Assembly: GCF_014596975.1 (NCBI RefSeq)
Contig: NZ_JACVXD010000003.1
Location: 1 to 64,000, forward strand
Direction: 5' to 3'
Length of the DNA: 64,000 nt
DNA from: Aestuariibaculum marinum
GTDB lineage: Bacteria; Bacteroidota; Bacteroidia; Flavobacteriales; Flavobacteriaceae
Shown: piece after piece, positions 26,918-35,137 of the stretch
How the letters are laid out: the number at the start of each line of letters is the position of its first letter
How positions within the stretch are numbered: the stretch's first letter is position 1
Made by a program: the position numbers and the translations under genes
Notes under the pieces: generated by a model
Databases searched by the model: none
Told to the model about the DNA's origin: nothing
What the model saw: only the letters and a program-made list of their open reading frames with translations

Positions 26918-29900
26918 TTAATCTTCAACAAGAACCCATTCGCCTTTGGCTAATAAAGGTTCGGCTTGTTTAAATTTTACGGTTTTGTTTTCACCGTTCA
27001 TAACGTTTTTTATAGTAACACGATCGTTACGGCCAATTTTAGCATGCTCGCGTACAATGGTTTCTGTTACCTGCGGTTGCTGTTGTTGTGCATTTCCAGC
27101 CGCTCTGTTTTGTGCAGAACGCTCGTCTAGATTCGGAATTTCTTCTTTTTGAACGTTTAATTTTTCTTGTCGGCGTTCTCTGGCTTCCTGGATGGTTTCC
27201 TGAGTTTCCTGAGGTAATTCACCTTTAAATAAGAAGGAAATCACATCTTTATTTACCTGATCAATCATGGCTTTGAATAACTCAAAGGCCTCAAACTTGT
27301 AAATTAATAACGGGTCTTTTTGCTCGTGAACCGCTAACTGTACCGACTGTTTCAACTCATCCATTTTACGTAAATGGGTTTTCCAGGAATCATCGATAAT
27401 CGCTAAAGTAATGTTCTTTTCGAAATCCGTAATTAATTGTTTACCGTTGGTTTCGTAAGCTTTTTCAAGATCGGTAACCACATTTAAACTCTTAATACCA
27501 TCGGTAAATGGTACTACGATACGCTTGAAGCGGTCACGTTGGTTTTCGTAAACATTTTTAATCACAGGGAATGCGATTTCAGCGTTACGAGCCATTTTAT
27601 CTTTATAGTGATCAAACGCAGCACGGTATACTTTAGAGGTAATTTCCTGAGCTGATAATTTTCCGAATTCTGCTTCAGTAATTGGAGAGGTTAAAGAGAA
27701 GTAACGAATCAATTCAAACTCGAAATTTTTAAAATCGTTAGCACCTTTGTTGCCTTCAGAAATACCCTCAGCCGTATCGAATATCATGTTGGCTAAGTCT
27801 ACACGAAGACGTTCACCAAATAAGGCGTGGTGACGACGTTTATAAACCACTTCACGTTGTGCGTTCATAACGTCATCATACTCTAATAAACGCTTACGAA
27901 CACCAAAGTTATTTTCTTCTACTTTTTTCTGTGCACGCTCGATAGATTTAGAAATCATAGAATGTTGAATCACTTCACCTTCTTTAAGTCCCATTCGGTC
28001 CATCATTTTCGCAATACGCTCACTACCAAATAAACGCATTAAGTTATCTTCAAGCGATACGTAGAATTGTGAACTTCCCGGATCTCCCTGACGACCAGCA
28101 CGACCACGTAGCTGACGATCGACACGACGTGAATCGTGACGCTCCGTACCTATAATGGCTAAACCACCTGAGTTTTTAACTTCGTCGGTTAATTTAATAT
28201 CGGTACCACGACCTGCCATATTGGTAGCAATGGTAACCTGTCCTGGGCGACCTGCTTCAGCAACAATGTCGGCCTCTCTTTTATGTTGTTTCGCGTTTAA
28301 GACGTTGTGAGATATCTTGCGAATACTTAACATTTTACCAAGTAATTCACTAATCTCAACCGAAGTGGTACCAATTAATACTGGTCTGCCAGCTTCTGAT
28401 AATTTTACAACTTCTTCAATAACCGCGTTATATTTTTCACGCTTGGTTTTGTAAACTAAATCGTCTCGGTCATCACGAGCGATAGGGCGGTTGGTTGGGA
28501 TTTCAACAACATCTAATTCGTAGATTTCCCAGAACTCACCAGCTTCAGTAACCGCGGTACCCGTCATACCGGATAGTTTACGGTACATCCTAAAGTAATT
28601 TTGAAGGGTTACCGTCGCGAAGGTTTGCGTCGCATCTTCAATTTTTACATTCTCTTTAGCTTCAATCGCCTGGTGTAATCCGTCTGAATAACGACGACCA
28701 TCCATAATACGACCGGTTTGTTCATCGACAATCATCACTTTGTTGTCCATAACAACGTACTGAATGTCTTTTTCAAATAGTGCGTACGCTTTTAATAATT
28801 GATTTAAGGTGTGAATACGTTCAGATTTCACGCCAAAATCTTTGTAAAGCTCTTCTTTTTGAGCTGCCTCTTCTTCTTTAGATAGGTTTTGTTGCTCGAT
28901 TTTAGCAATTTCTAATCCTATTTCAGGAAGGATAAAGAAGTTTGGATCGTCTTTACCTGAGATATAATCAACCCCTTTATCGGTTAACTCAACCTGATTA
29001 TTTTTTTCTTCAATAACATAGTACAACTCGGCATCAACCTTAGGCATTTCGCGGTTGTTGTCTTGCATGTAGAAGTTTTCTGTTTTTTGTAACAGTTGCT
29101 TAACACCTTCTTCACTTAAGAATTTAATAAGCGCTTTATTTTTTGGCATACCACGGTACACACGAAGTAATTGAAAAGCACCTTCTTTGGTATCACCTTC
29201 TTTAATTAATTTTTTAGCCTCAGCTAAAACACCGGTTAAATATTTACGTTGTACTGAAACAATATTGTCTACTTTCGGCTTTAATTCGATAAACTCGTGG
29301 CGTTCACCTTGCGGAATAGGACCGGAGATGATTAACGGCGTACGCGCATCATCAACCAATACAGAATCGACCTCATCGACAATAGCATAGTTGTGCGGAC
29401 GCTGAACTAAATCGTTTGGCGAATGAGCCATGTTATCACGCAAGTAATCGAAACCAAACTCGTTATTCGTTCCGTAAGTGATATCGGCATTATAAGCATT
29501 TCTACGACCTTCAGAGTTAGGTTGATGATAATCAATACAATCTACTGTTAAACCGTGAAATTGGAATAACGGTGCCATCCAGGCGCTATCACGTTTTGCT
29601 AAATAGTCGTTAACCGTTACCAGGTGCACCCCTTGACCAGAAAGAGCATTTAAGTAAACCGGTAAGGTAGCAACTAAGGTTTTACCTTCACCCGTTTGCA
29701 TCTCAGCAATTTTACCCTGATGCATAGCCACACCACCTATTAACTGAACATCGTAGTGAACCATATCCCAGGTGATGGCTTTACCAGCAGCATCCCAGGA
29801 GTTAGCCCAGGTGGCTTTTTCTCCGTCTAAAGTGACATAGTCTTTAGTGCCTGATAATTCTCTATCGTAAGTGTTTGCAGTAACGGTAATAGAGGTATTG

Positions 29901-30274
29901 TTCGCAAAACGTTTAGCTGTTTCTTTTACTACAGCAAAAGCTTCTGGTAATATATCGTTTAAAACCGTTTCGGTTTTTTCGTAAACTTCATCTTTAAGTT
30001 TGTCGATATCGGCGTAGATATCTTCACGACGATCGATATCATCGGTATTTTCGGCTTCTTCAAGAAGCGTATTTATTTTATCGTTTAAAGGTTTAATAGC
30101 TTCAGCAATAAGACCTTTAAATTCGGTTGTTTTAGCACGTAAAGCATCGTGAGACAATCCTTCTAAAGTAGATTCGAAAGATTTTATTTTATTTACTATA
30201 GGGGTGATGGCTTTTACATCTTGTTTCGATTTGTCGCCAACAAATACTTTAAGTACAGAATTTAAAAAACTCAT
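26918..30274 (-). CDS. secA: preprotein translocase ATPase SecA
   Basis: This 1118-residue motor protein drives export of unfolded proteins through SecYEG. Walker A MQTGEGKT lies at residues 192-199 and the DEAD-type motif IVDEVDSVLVDDARTP follows. The preprotein cross-linking domain, the helicase motif 'GRAGRQGDPGSS' and the helical scaffold are all present. The N-terminal part contains an insertion of acidic helices (about 55-105), as in Bacteroidota SecA, which explains the length above 1000. The C-terminus keeps IGRND but lacks the cysteine-rich zinc motif that binds SecB in proteobacteria. A -7 element (30350-30357) stands 76 bases upstream. Confidence 0.96.
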   Translation of the reverse strand: MSFLNSVLKVFVGDKSKQDVKAITPIVNKIKSFESTLEGLSHDALRAKTTEFKGLIAEAIKPLNDKINTLLEEAENTDDIDRREDIYADIDKLKDEVYEKTETVLNDILPEAFAVVKETAKRFANNTSITVTANTYDRELSGTKDYVTLDGEKATWANSWDAAGKAITWDMVHYDVQLIGGVAMHQGKIAEMQTGEGKTLVATLPVYLNALSGQGVHLVTVNDYLAKRDSAWMAPLFQFHGLTVDCIDYHQPNSEGRRNAYNADITYGTNNEFGFDYLRDNMAHSPNDLVQRPHNYAIVDEVDSVLVDDARTPLIISGPIPQGERHEFIELKPKVDNIVSVQRKYLTGVLAEAKKLIKEGDTKEGAFQLLRVYRGMPKNKALIKFLSEEGVKQLLQKTENFYMQDNNREMPKVDAELYYVIEEKNNQVELTDKGVDYISGKDDPNFFILPEIGLEIAKIEQQNLSKEEEAAQKEELYKDFGVKSERIHTLNQLLKAYALFEKDIQYVVMDNKVMIVDEQTGRIMDGRRYSDGLHQAIEAKENVKIEDATQTFATVTLQNYFRMYRKLSGMTGTAVTEAGEFWEIYELDVVEIPTNRPIARDDRDDLVYKTKREKYNAVIEEVVKLSEAGRPVLIGTTSVEISELLGKMLSIRKISHNVLNAKQHKREADIVAEAGRPGQVTIATNMAGRGTDIKLTDEVKNSGGLAIIGTERHDSRRVDRQLRGRAGRQGDPGSSQFYVSLEDNLMRLFGSERIAKMMDRMGLKEGEVIQHSMISKSIERAQKKVEENNFGVRKRLLEYDDVMNAQREVVYKRRHHALFGERLRVDLANMIFDTAEGISEGNKGANDFKNFEFELIRYFSLTSPITEAEFGKLSAQEITSKVYRAAFDHYKDKMARNAEIAFPVIKNVYENQRDRFKRIVVPFTDGIKSLNVVTDLEKAYETNGKQLITDFEKNITLAIIDDSWKTHLRKMDELKQSVQLAVHEQKDPLLIYKFEAFELFKAMIDQVNKDVISFLFKGELPQETQETIQEARERRQEKLNVQKEEIPNLDERSAQNRAAGNAQQQQPQVTETIVREHAKIGRNDRVTIKNVMNGENKTVKFKQAEPLLAKGEWVLVED

Positions 30275-30349
30275 GTGTATATATGTTATTTAATTCCAGG
30301 GTGTTCCCAGATATGTTTTCAGTTAGTTAAGTGCAACTCTGAATTGCTT

Positions 30350-30357
30350 CAAAGATA
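30350..30357 (-). promoter_or_regulatory. -7 promoter element of secA
   Basis: CAAAGATA on the plus strand reads TATCTTTG on the minus strand, an exact -7 consensus match 76 bases before the secA ATG. Confidence 0.5.
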
Positions 30358-30391
30358 CAGTTTGTAATGTGTTTTTATAAAGATTAGGAAC

Positions 30392-30418
30392 AAAAAAAAG
30401 TCTCGACTCGAGACTTTT
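30392..30418 (-). terminator. intrinsic terminator of the DUF2795 gene
   Basis: The stem AAAGTCTCGA/TCGAGACTTT around one base is followed on the minus strand by eight T residues, just past the DUF2795 stop codon. Confidence 0.88.
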
Positions 30419-30440
30419 TAACTTTTCTTTATACTTTATA

Positions 30441-30662
30441 TTAATATTCGTCCTCGTTCCAGAGGTAATCTTCATCCGAGGGATAGTCTGACCAAATTTC
30501 CTCTATTGAATCGTAAGCGTCACCTTCGTCCTCAATAGCTTGCAAATTTTCCACAACTTCTAAAGGTGCTCCAGTTCTAATAGCATAATCTATCAACTCA
30601 TCTTTTGTTGCCGGCCAAGGAGCATCGCTCAAATAATTTGCTAATTCTAAAGTCCAATACAT
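30441..30662 (-). CDS. DUF2795 family protein
   Basis: This 73-residue acidic protein begins MYWTLELANYLSDAPWPATK and ends in a run of Asp/Glu/Tyr (EDYLWNEDEY). It matches the conserved Bacteroidota DUF2795 proteins, whose function is unknown. The upstream TTG-initiated extension of nine codons is rejected, because the -7 element TATTTTTG (30687-30694) overlaps it. The gene is a single unit with its own promoter and terminator, and it is likely well expressed. Confidence 0.88.
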   Translation of the reverse strand: MYWTLELANYLSDAPWPATKDELIDYAIRTGAPLEVVENLQAIEDEGDAYDSIEEIWSDYPSDEDYLWNEDEY

Positions 30663-30686
30663 GTTATAATGCGTTTTAATTTTGTG

Positions 30687-30694
30687 CAAAAATA
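30687..30694 (-). promoter_or_regulatory. -7 promoter element of the DUF2795 gene
   Basis: The minus strand reads TATTTTTG here, matching the -7 consensus, 24 bases before the ATG at 30662. Confidence 0.5.
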
Positions 30695-30836
30695 AATTTT
30701 TAGGTTAAACATGCAAGAAAAAAATCATTTATTTAACGGTAATTTAAAAGAACGTATTTTTTTACAGGAAAAACTTAGAAATTAATAGTTGCGTTACTAT
30801 AAATTAATAATTTGTTTTTTCGTTAAGCTTTAAAGT

Positions 30837-31412
30837 TTAGGATTGCTTTTCGGGAATCCATTTAATTTCATTTGCTTGCAAGTCGTAGGACAACTTCCGT
30901 GCCAACACAAAAAGATAGTCAGATAGGCGGTTTAAGTAAATTAAACAGTTGGTGTCAATCGGTTCTATGTCATTAAGCGCAGTAGCTAAACGCTCGGCTC
31001 TACGGCATACACAACGTGCTATGTGACAGAATGACACGGTTTGATGACCGCCAGGAAGCACAAAATGTGTCATTGGTGGTAAGGCAGCATCCATCGTATC
31101 CATCTCTTGTTCTAAACGAGCAATATCTTCTTCAGATATTTTAGGAATGTTTAAACGCTCCTTGCCATTTTTTAAAACCGCTTTTTCCGGATCGGTTGCC
31201 ATGATAGCGCCGACTGTAAATAATCGATCTTGAATATGGATTAATATATGTTTATAATCAGGGTTAATCTCCTGGTCTCTAATAAGACCAATGTGAGAGT
31301 TTAGTTCGTCTACGGTCCCGTAACTTTCAATTCTAATATGGTGCTTAGGAACGCGAGTGCCTCCAAATAGAGCAGTAGAGCCTTTATCGCCGGTTTTAGT
31401 GTAAATTTTCAT
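30837..31412 (-). CDS. cob(I)yrinic acid a,c-diamide adenosyltransferase (PduO type)
   Basis: This 191-residue enzyme attaches the 5'-deoxyadenosyl group of ATP to cobalt, making adenosylcobalamin. The N-terminal ATP-binding segment 'KIYTKTGDKGSTALFGGTRVPK' and the later 'ARCVCRRAERLATAL' and 'YLNRLSDYLFVLAR' motifs are characteristic of PduO-type transferases. No cobalamin riboswitch is visible upstream and no cobalamin biosynthesis genes are near, so it probably serves salvage. The methyltransferase gene upstream is in the same direction with a 91-base gap. Confidence 0.94.
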   Translation of the reverse strand: MKIYTKTGDKGSTALFGGTRVPKHHIRIESYGTVDELNSHIGLIRDQEINPDYKHILIHIQDRLFTVGAIMATDPEKAVLKNGKERLNIPKISEEDIARLEQEMDTMDAALPPMTHFVLPGGHQTVSFCHIARCVCRRAERLATALNDIEPIDTNCLIYLNRLSDYLFVLARKLSYDLQANEIKWIPEKQS

Positions 31413-31503
31413 TTGTTTGTTTTAAAGCCTTTTAGCATATTGCTAAATTATAGGTTATCTGTGAAAAGGTAAAAGGTTTTAATTAGAATCTTAAAAGTGC
31501 TAT

Positions 31504-32268
31504 TTACAAGCGAATAGTAAAATGTTCCTTTTCCTGTTCTTTTCTAAAGAATACAAAACCCCAGTAAAACGTATCTATAGTGACGGTTACTTTAGGGTGT
31601 TGTTTGATGATTTCCCAGGCTTCGGTCATACCTTCAGACCAGTAGATGTCATCAAAAATAAACACCGAGTCGTTGTGTGTGCTATTGAGTAAAGCTTCAA
31701 AATACGCTAAAGTGGCTTGTTTAGTATGATTGCCATCAAAGAAAACCAAGTCGTATGAATTTGATTTTAGGTTTGCAATAGCTGAACGAAAGTCAGAATT
31801 AATGAGTGTGATATTACTAAAGGCGTTCAGATTTTTATGAGTAAAATTATAAAGATTGGGACAACCTTCTGTGGAAACTATTTTTGTGTGATTCCCTAAA
31901 GCCATAGCATGAGTGCTAATACCTAAGGAAGTCCCTAATTCTAAAATCGATTGACATTCCAAATAGTTAACCAAACGGTATAATAATTTAGCGCGTTTTA
32001 GTGGTGTACCTGAATTCTGGGCTATGGACTTAATCAATCTGGTATTTTGATTTGTTGTCTTTGAGCCTGCGCCTAAATCGGTTATTGAAATACGCTTCTT
32101 GTTTTTTAATAAAGCTTTTTTGTACGCTTTAATATTTTGGTATGCTGGATAGTGTTTGCGATCGTAAAAGCATTTAGTCACCAGATTGTAAACAAAAGGG
32201 GAGTGCACCCCATGTTGATTGGTGGAACGTATTAAGAATTTTAGGTATTGAGAAACTTGGTATGTCAT
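31504..32268 (-). CDS. SAM-dependent O-methyltransferase-like protein
   Basis: This 254-residue class I methyltransferase has motif I ILELGTSLGISTHAMALG and the acidic motif DLVFFDGNHTK, as in the catechol O-methyltransferase-like (MTF_24) group. The N-terminal 'YLKFLIRSTNQHGVHSPFVY' segment is conserved in flavobacterial homologues. The substrate is unknown. The gene lies between the cobalamin adenosyltransferase and the ABC-F gene, with a palindromic repeat pair separating it from the latter. Confidence 0.85.
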   Translation of the reverse strand: MTYQVSQYLKFLIRSTNQHGVHSPFVYNLVTKCFYDRKHYPAYQNIKAYKKALLKNKKRISITDLGAGSKTTNQNTRLIKSIAQNSGTPLKRAKLLYRLVNYLECQSILELGTSLGISTHAMALGNHTKIVSTEGCPNLYNFTHKNLNAFSNITLINSDFRSAIANLKSNSYDLVFFDGNHTKQATLAYFEALLNSTHNDSVFIFDDIYWSEGMTEAWEIIKQHPKVTVTIDTFYWGFVFFRKEQEKEHFTIRL

Positions 32269-32294
32269 ACGGTATACTAATTGATCTAAAAAAG

Positions 32295-32352
32295 ATGCTG
32301 AACCAAGTTCAGCATGACAAAAGGTATTGTCATTCCGAACTTGGTTCGGAAT
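32295..32352. repeat. inverted pair of REP-like palindromes
   Basis: Two 21-bp palindromes, ATGCTGAACCAAGTTCAGCAT (core GCTGAACCAAGTTCAGC, 32295-32315) and one with core TTCCGAACTTGGTTCGGAA (32332-32352), are placed head to head with GTCAT-type flanks pointing at each other. They share the pattern GATnCnGAA...TTCnGnATGAC. Such pairs resemble REPIN-type doublets. They sit between the ABC-F stop and the methyltransferase start and may also act as a terminator. Confidence 0.75.
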
Positions 32353-32364
32353 CTTAATCTCGTT

Positions 32365-34227
32365 TTACTCCTCCAGTTTAGACGATAACTCAAACCAGCG
32401 CTCTTCCTTGGCTTCAATAGCATCAATAATGTCTTGAAGCTTTAATGAGAGCTCATTAATTTCATCTTGAGTTAAATCTGGGTTATTGAATTTAGCTTCC
32501 ATTTCCTTTTTGTCATAGGCTAAGGAATTCAGTTTGCTTTCTATGTTTTTGAGTTCTTTTTCCTCGTTATAACTCAGCTTACTGGCTTCATTCTGTTTCC
32601 AGGATTTTTTCTCTTTCTTATCTTCGGTAACGGTTGGTTCGGCGGGTTGACTATCTTCGTAAACACGGTAATCTGTATAGTTGCCCGGGAAATCTTCAAT
32701 CACCCCATCACCTTTAAAAACTAAAAGGTGATCGACGACCTTATCCATAAAGTAACGGTCGTGAGACACCACTATAATACAACCCGGGAAGTCCATCAGG
32801 AAGCTTTCTAACACATTAAGGGTGACGATGTCTAAATCGTTGGTAGGCTCATCCAGAATTAAAAAGTTAGGGTTTTGAATAAGAACCGTACATAAATACA
32901 GTCGCTTGCGTTCCCCGCCACTTAGTTTTTCAACAAAGTCGTATTGTTTTTTTCTACTGAATAAAAAACGTTCCAGAAGCTGTTGCGCACTAATCTGGCG
33001 TCCTTTCTTTAGTGGAATATAATCGCCAAACTCACGGATGACATCAATAACCTTTTGTTCCGGTTTAATCTCAATACCATTTTGGGTATAATAACCAAAC
33101 TTAACGGTTTCACCTGTAATCACTTTTCCGCTATCGGGTTGGGCGGTTTGGGTAAGGATGTTCAGGAAAGAGGTTTTACCGGTTCCGTTTTTACCAATAA
33201 TACCAACACGTTCGCTTTTTTGGAAGGTATAGTCAAACTTGTCTAATATAACCTTGTCTTTAAAGGCTTTCGATACTTTATGGAATTCCAGAATTTTGCT
33301 GCCTAGGCGTTCCATATTTAATTCCAGTTGCACTTCGTGGTCTTTACGACGCTGGTGTGCCCGGTGTTTGATATCGCTGAAATCGTCAATACGCGACTTC
33401 GATTTGGTGGTACGGGCCTTCGGCTGGCGTCGCATCCACTCTAATTCTTTTTTAAAGAGTTGCTTGGCTTTACCCGTTTCGGTTTCAAATTGCTCAATAC
33501 GGGCTTCGCGCTTCTCTAGATAATAAGAATAGTTACCTTTATAGCTGTATAGCTGCCCTTCATCCAGCTCTATAATTTCATTACAGACGCGCTCTAAAAA
33601 GTAGCGGTCGTGCGTAACCATAAAAAGCGTAATGTTTTCTTTGGCAAAGAAGGCTTCCAGCCATTCAATCATTTCCAGATCTAAATGGTTGGTAGGTTCA
33701 TCCAGAATCAATAAATCTGGTTTGTTGATTAAGGCGTTGGCCAACGCCAGACGTTTCTTTTGTCCACCAGATAGAGACCCGACTTTCTGGTCTAAATTAT
33801 CCAGCTTTAACTTGAACAGAATTTGTTTGTACTGGGTTTCAAAGTCCCAGGCCTGATGCAACTCCATTTGCTCAAAAGCCTTCTGGTAGGCATCGGTATC
33901 TTCCGGATTTTCAAGGGCTTTTTCGTAATTACCAATAACCTTTAAGATGTCGTTATCGCTGGCAAAGATGGTTTCTTCCACCGTAAGCTCCGGGTTAAAT
34001 TTCGGGTCCTGAGATAAGAAGGATACCGTAATGTCTTTTCGGTAAGTGACCTGACCAGAGTCTGGTGTATCTTCACCGGAAATGATACGTAAAATAGAGG
34101 TTTTACCGGTTCCGTTTTTAGCAACAAAGGCTATTTTCTGGTCTTTGTGTATGCTAAAAGAAATGTCCTGAAACAGGGTAAGTTCTCCGTAGGATTTCGA
34201 TATGTTTTCGACAGTTAAGTAATTCAA
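32365..34227 (-). CDS. ABC-F family ATP-binding protein
   Basis: This 620-residue soluble protein has two ABC domains in tandem. The first has Walker A KNGTGKTS and signature LSGGQKKR; the second has GKNGTGKTS and LSGGERKR. A charged linker lies between them and a C-terminal coiled coil (about 545-620) is of the Uup type. ABC-F proteins act on the ribosome in translation or stress rather than in transport; Uup-like members also affect DNA repair and transposition. The start codon is TTG at 34225-34227 (MNYLTVENISKSYGE), which matches the family N-terminus. A -7 element lies at 34263-34270. Confidence 0.93.
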   Translation of the reverse strand: MNYLTVENISKSYGELTLFQDISFSIHKDQKIAFVAKNGTGKTSILRIISGEDTPDSGQVTYRKDITVSFLSQDPKFNPELTVEETIFASDNDILKVIGNYEKALENPEDTDAYQKAFEQMELHQAWDFETQYKQILFKLKLDNLDQKVGSLSGGQKKRLALANALINKPDLLILDEPTNHLDLEMIEWLEAFFAKENITLFMVTHDRYFLERVCNEIIELDEGQLYSYKGNYSYYLEKREARIEQFETETGKAKQLFKKELEWMRRQPKARTTKSKSRIDDFSDIKHRAHQRRKDHEVQLELNMERLGSKILEFHKVSKAFKDKVILDKFDYTFQKSERVGIIGKNGTGKTSFLNILTQTAQPDSGKVITGETVKFGYYTQNGIEIKPEQKVIDVIREFGDYIPLKKGRQISAQQLLERFLFSRKKQYDFVEKLSGGERKRLYLCTVLIQNPNFLILDEPTNDLDIVTLNVLESFLMDFPGCIIVVSHDRYFMDKVVDHLLVFKGDGVIEDFPGNYTDYRVYEDSQPAEPTVTEDKKEKKSWKQNEASKLSYNEEKELKNIESKLNSLAYDKKEMEAKFNNPDLTQDEINELSLKLQDIIDAIEAKEERWFELSSKLEE

Positions 34228-34262
34228 AAGCTATAATTTTTTGCAAATAACGTATAAAAAAC

Positions 34263-34270
34263 CAAAAATA
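34263..34270 (-). promoter_or_regulatory. -7 promoter element of the ABC-F gene
   Basis: CAAAAATA on the plus strand reads TATTTTTG on the minus strand, 36 bases before the TTG start of the ABC-F gene. Confidence 0.5.
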
Positions 34271-34303
34271 CAGGTATATATTTTATTGTTCCCCCTTAAA
34301 AGT

Positions 34304-34311
34304 TATATTTG
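34304..34311 (+). promoter_or_regulatory. -7 promoter element of the polysaccharide locus
   Basis: TATATTTG matches the -7 consensus exactly and lies 19 bases before the ATG of the Wza-like gene. It is the only clear promoter at the left end of the plus-strand locus and is divergent from the ABC-F promoter 34 bases away. Confidence 0.55.
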
Positions 34312-34330
34312 TGATAAAGCTAAGCTCCAT

Positions 34331-35134
34331 ATGAATAAACAATTGTTCGGTATCTTCTGTCTTGTTATGAGTGTATTATGCAGCTCATGTATTACCAATA
34401 AAGATGTTGTTTATCTGCAGGATAAAGGCGGAACTACTGTAAGCGATTCGCTTCAAATTCAAGCCTTATCGAAACCGTATCGTGTTCAGGTGAATGATAT
34501 TTTAAGTATTGATGTAAAGGCTTTAGACAAGGAGTTGGTTGAGATTTTTAATCCGACATCCTCTTCTTCAAATAACAACGGTAGAGGATCGGAACAATCC
34601 CTGTATTTTACGGGTTTTACAGTAGACTTGCACGGGAATATAGAGTTTCCTGTTCTTGGAGAATTGAATGTGTTGGGTTATACGGTAGAGGAAATTGAGG
34701 CTATGGTAAAGCGTGAGCTATTAGCGCAATATTTTAAGGAAACGGCTCAGATTTTCGTCACCGTTAAGTTAGCCGGATTAAAGTATACCACCCTTGGAGA
34801 AATAAGTGCAGGAACACGTGTTATTTACAGAGATCGTGTGAATATTCTGGAAGCCATTGCCAATGCAGGGGATATTAGGGTAACAGGAGATCGTAAAGAT
34901 GTCATGATTATTCGTCAGTACCCACAGGGACAAAAGATTCATCATATCGATCTGACTGATATTAATGCGATGAAATCGGAGTTCTATTATATTCAACCGA
35001 ACGACATTATTCTGGTAAAGCCTTTAAAGCGTAAAGCCTTAGGAGGCGGACAAACCGCTGTACAAAACTTAACCACTATTGTAAGTGTGTTTTCTGTATT
35101 GGTGAGTACCTATTTTATTATTAAGAGTTTATAA
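34331..35134 (+). CDS. polysaccharide export lipoprotein (Wza/BexD-like)
   Basis: This 267-residue lipoprotein opens the polysaccharide locus. MNKQLFGIFCLVMSVLCSSC is a lipoprotein signal with the acylated Cys at residue 20. A Poly_export domain follows ('YRVQVNDILSIDV', 'IEFPVLGELNVLGYTVEEIE'), then an SLBB-type region ('YTTLGEISAGTRVIYRDRVN') and a C-terminal hydrophobic helix (VFSVLVSTYFIIKSL). It forms the outer-membrane exit channel or its periplasmic part. The longer frame back to 34241 is rejected, since it would put the signal peptide inside the protein and start before the -7 element. The Wzc-like gene begins three bases downstream. Confidence 0.92.
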   Translation: MNKQLFGIFCLVMSVLCSSCITNKDVVYLQDKGGTTVSDSLQIQALSKPYRVQVNDILSIDVKALDKELVEIFNPTSSSSNNNGRGSEQSLYFTGFTVDLHGNIEFPVLGELNVLGYTVEEIEAMVKRELLAQYFKETAQIFVTVKLAGLKYTTLGEISAGTRVIYRDRVNILEAIANAGDIRVTGDRKDVMIIRQYPQGQKIHHIDLTDINAMKSEFYYIQPNDIILVKPLKRKALGGGQTAVQNLTTIVSVFSVLVSTYFIIKSL

Positions 35135-35137
35135 CCT

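Noticed and set aside
26836..26931. N-terminal extension of the small gene at 26485
   Set aside because: The added codons run through the secA terminator hairpin and into the secA stop region.
30837..31503. Cobalamin riboswitch before the adenosyltransferase gene
   Set aside because: The 91-base upstream gap is too short and lacks the B12-box and conserved stems.
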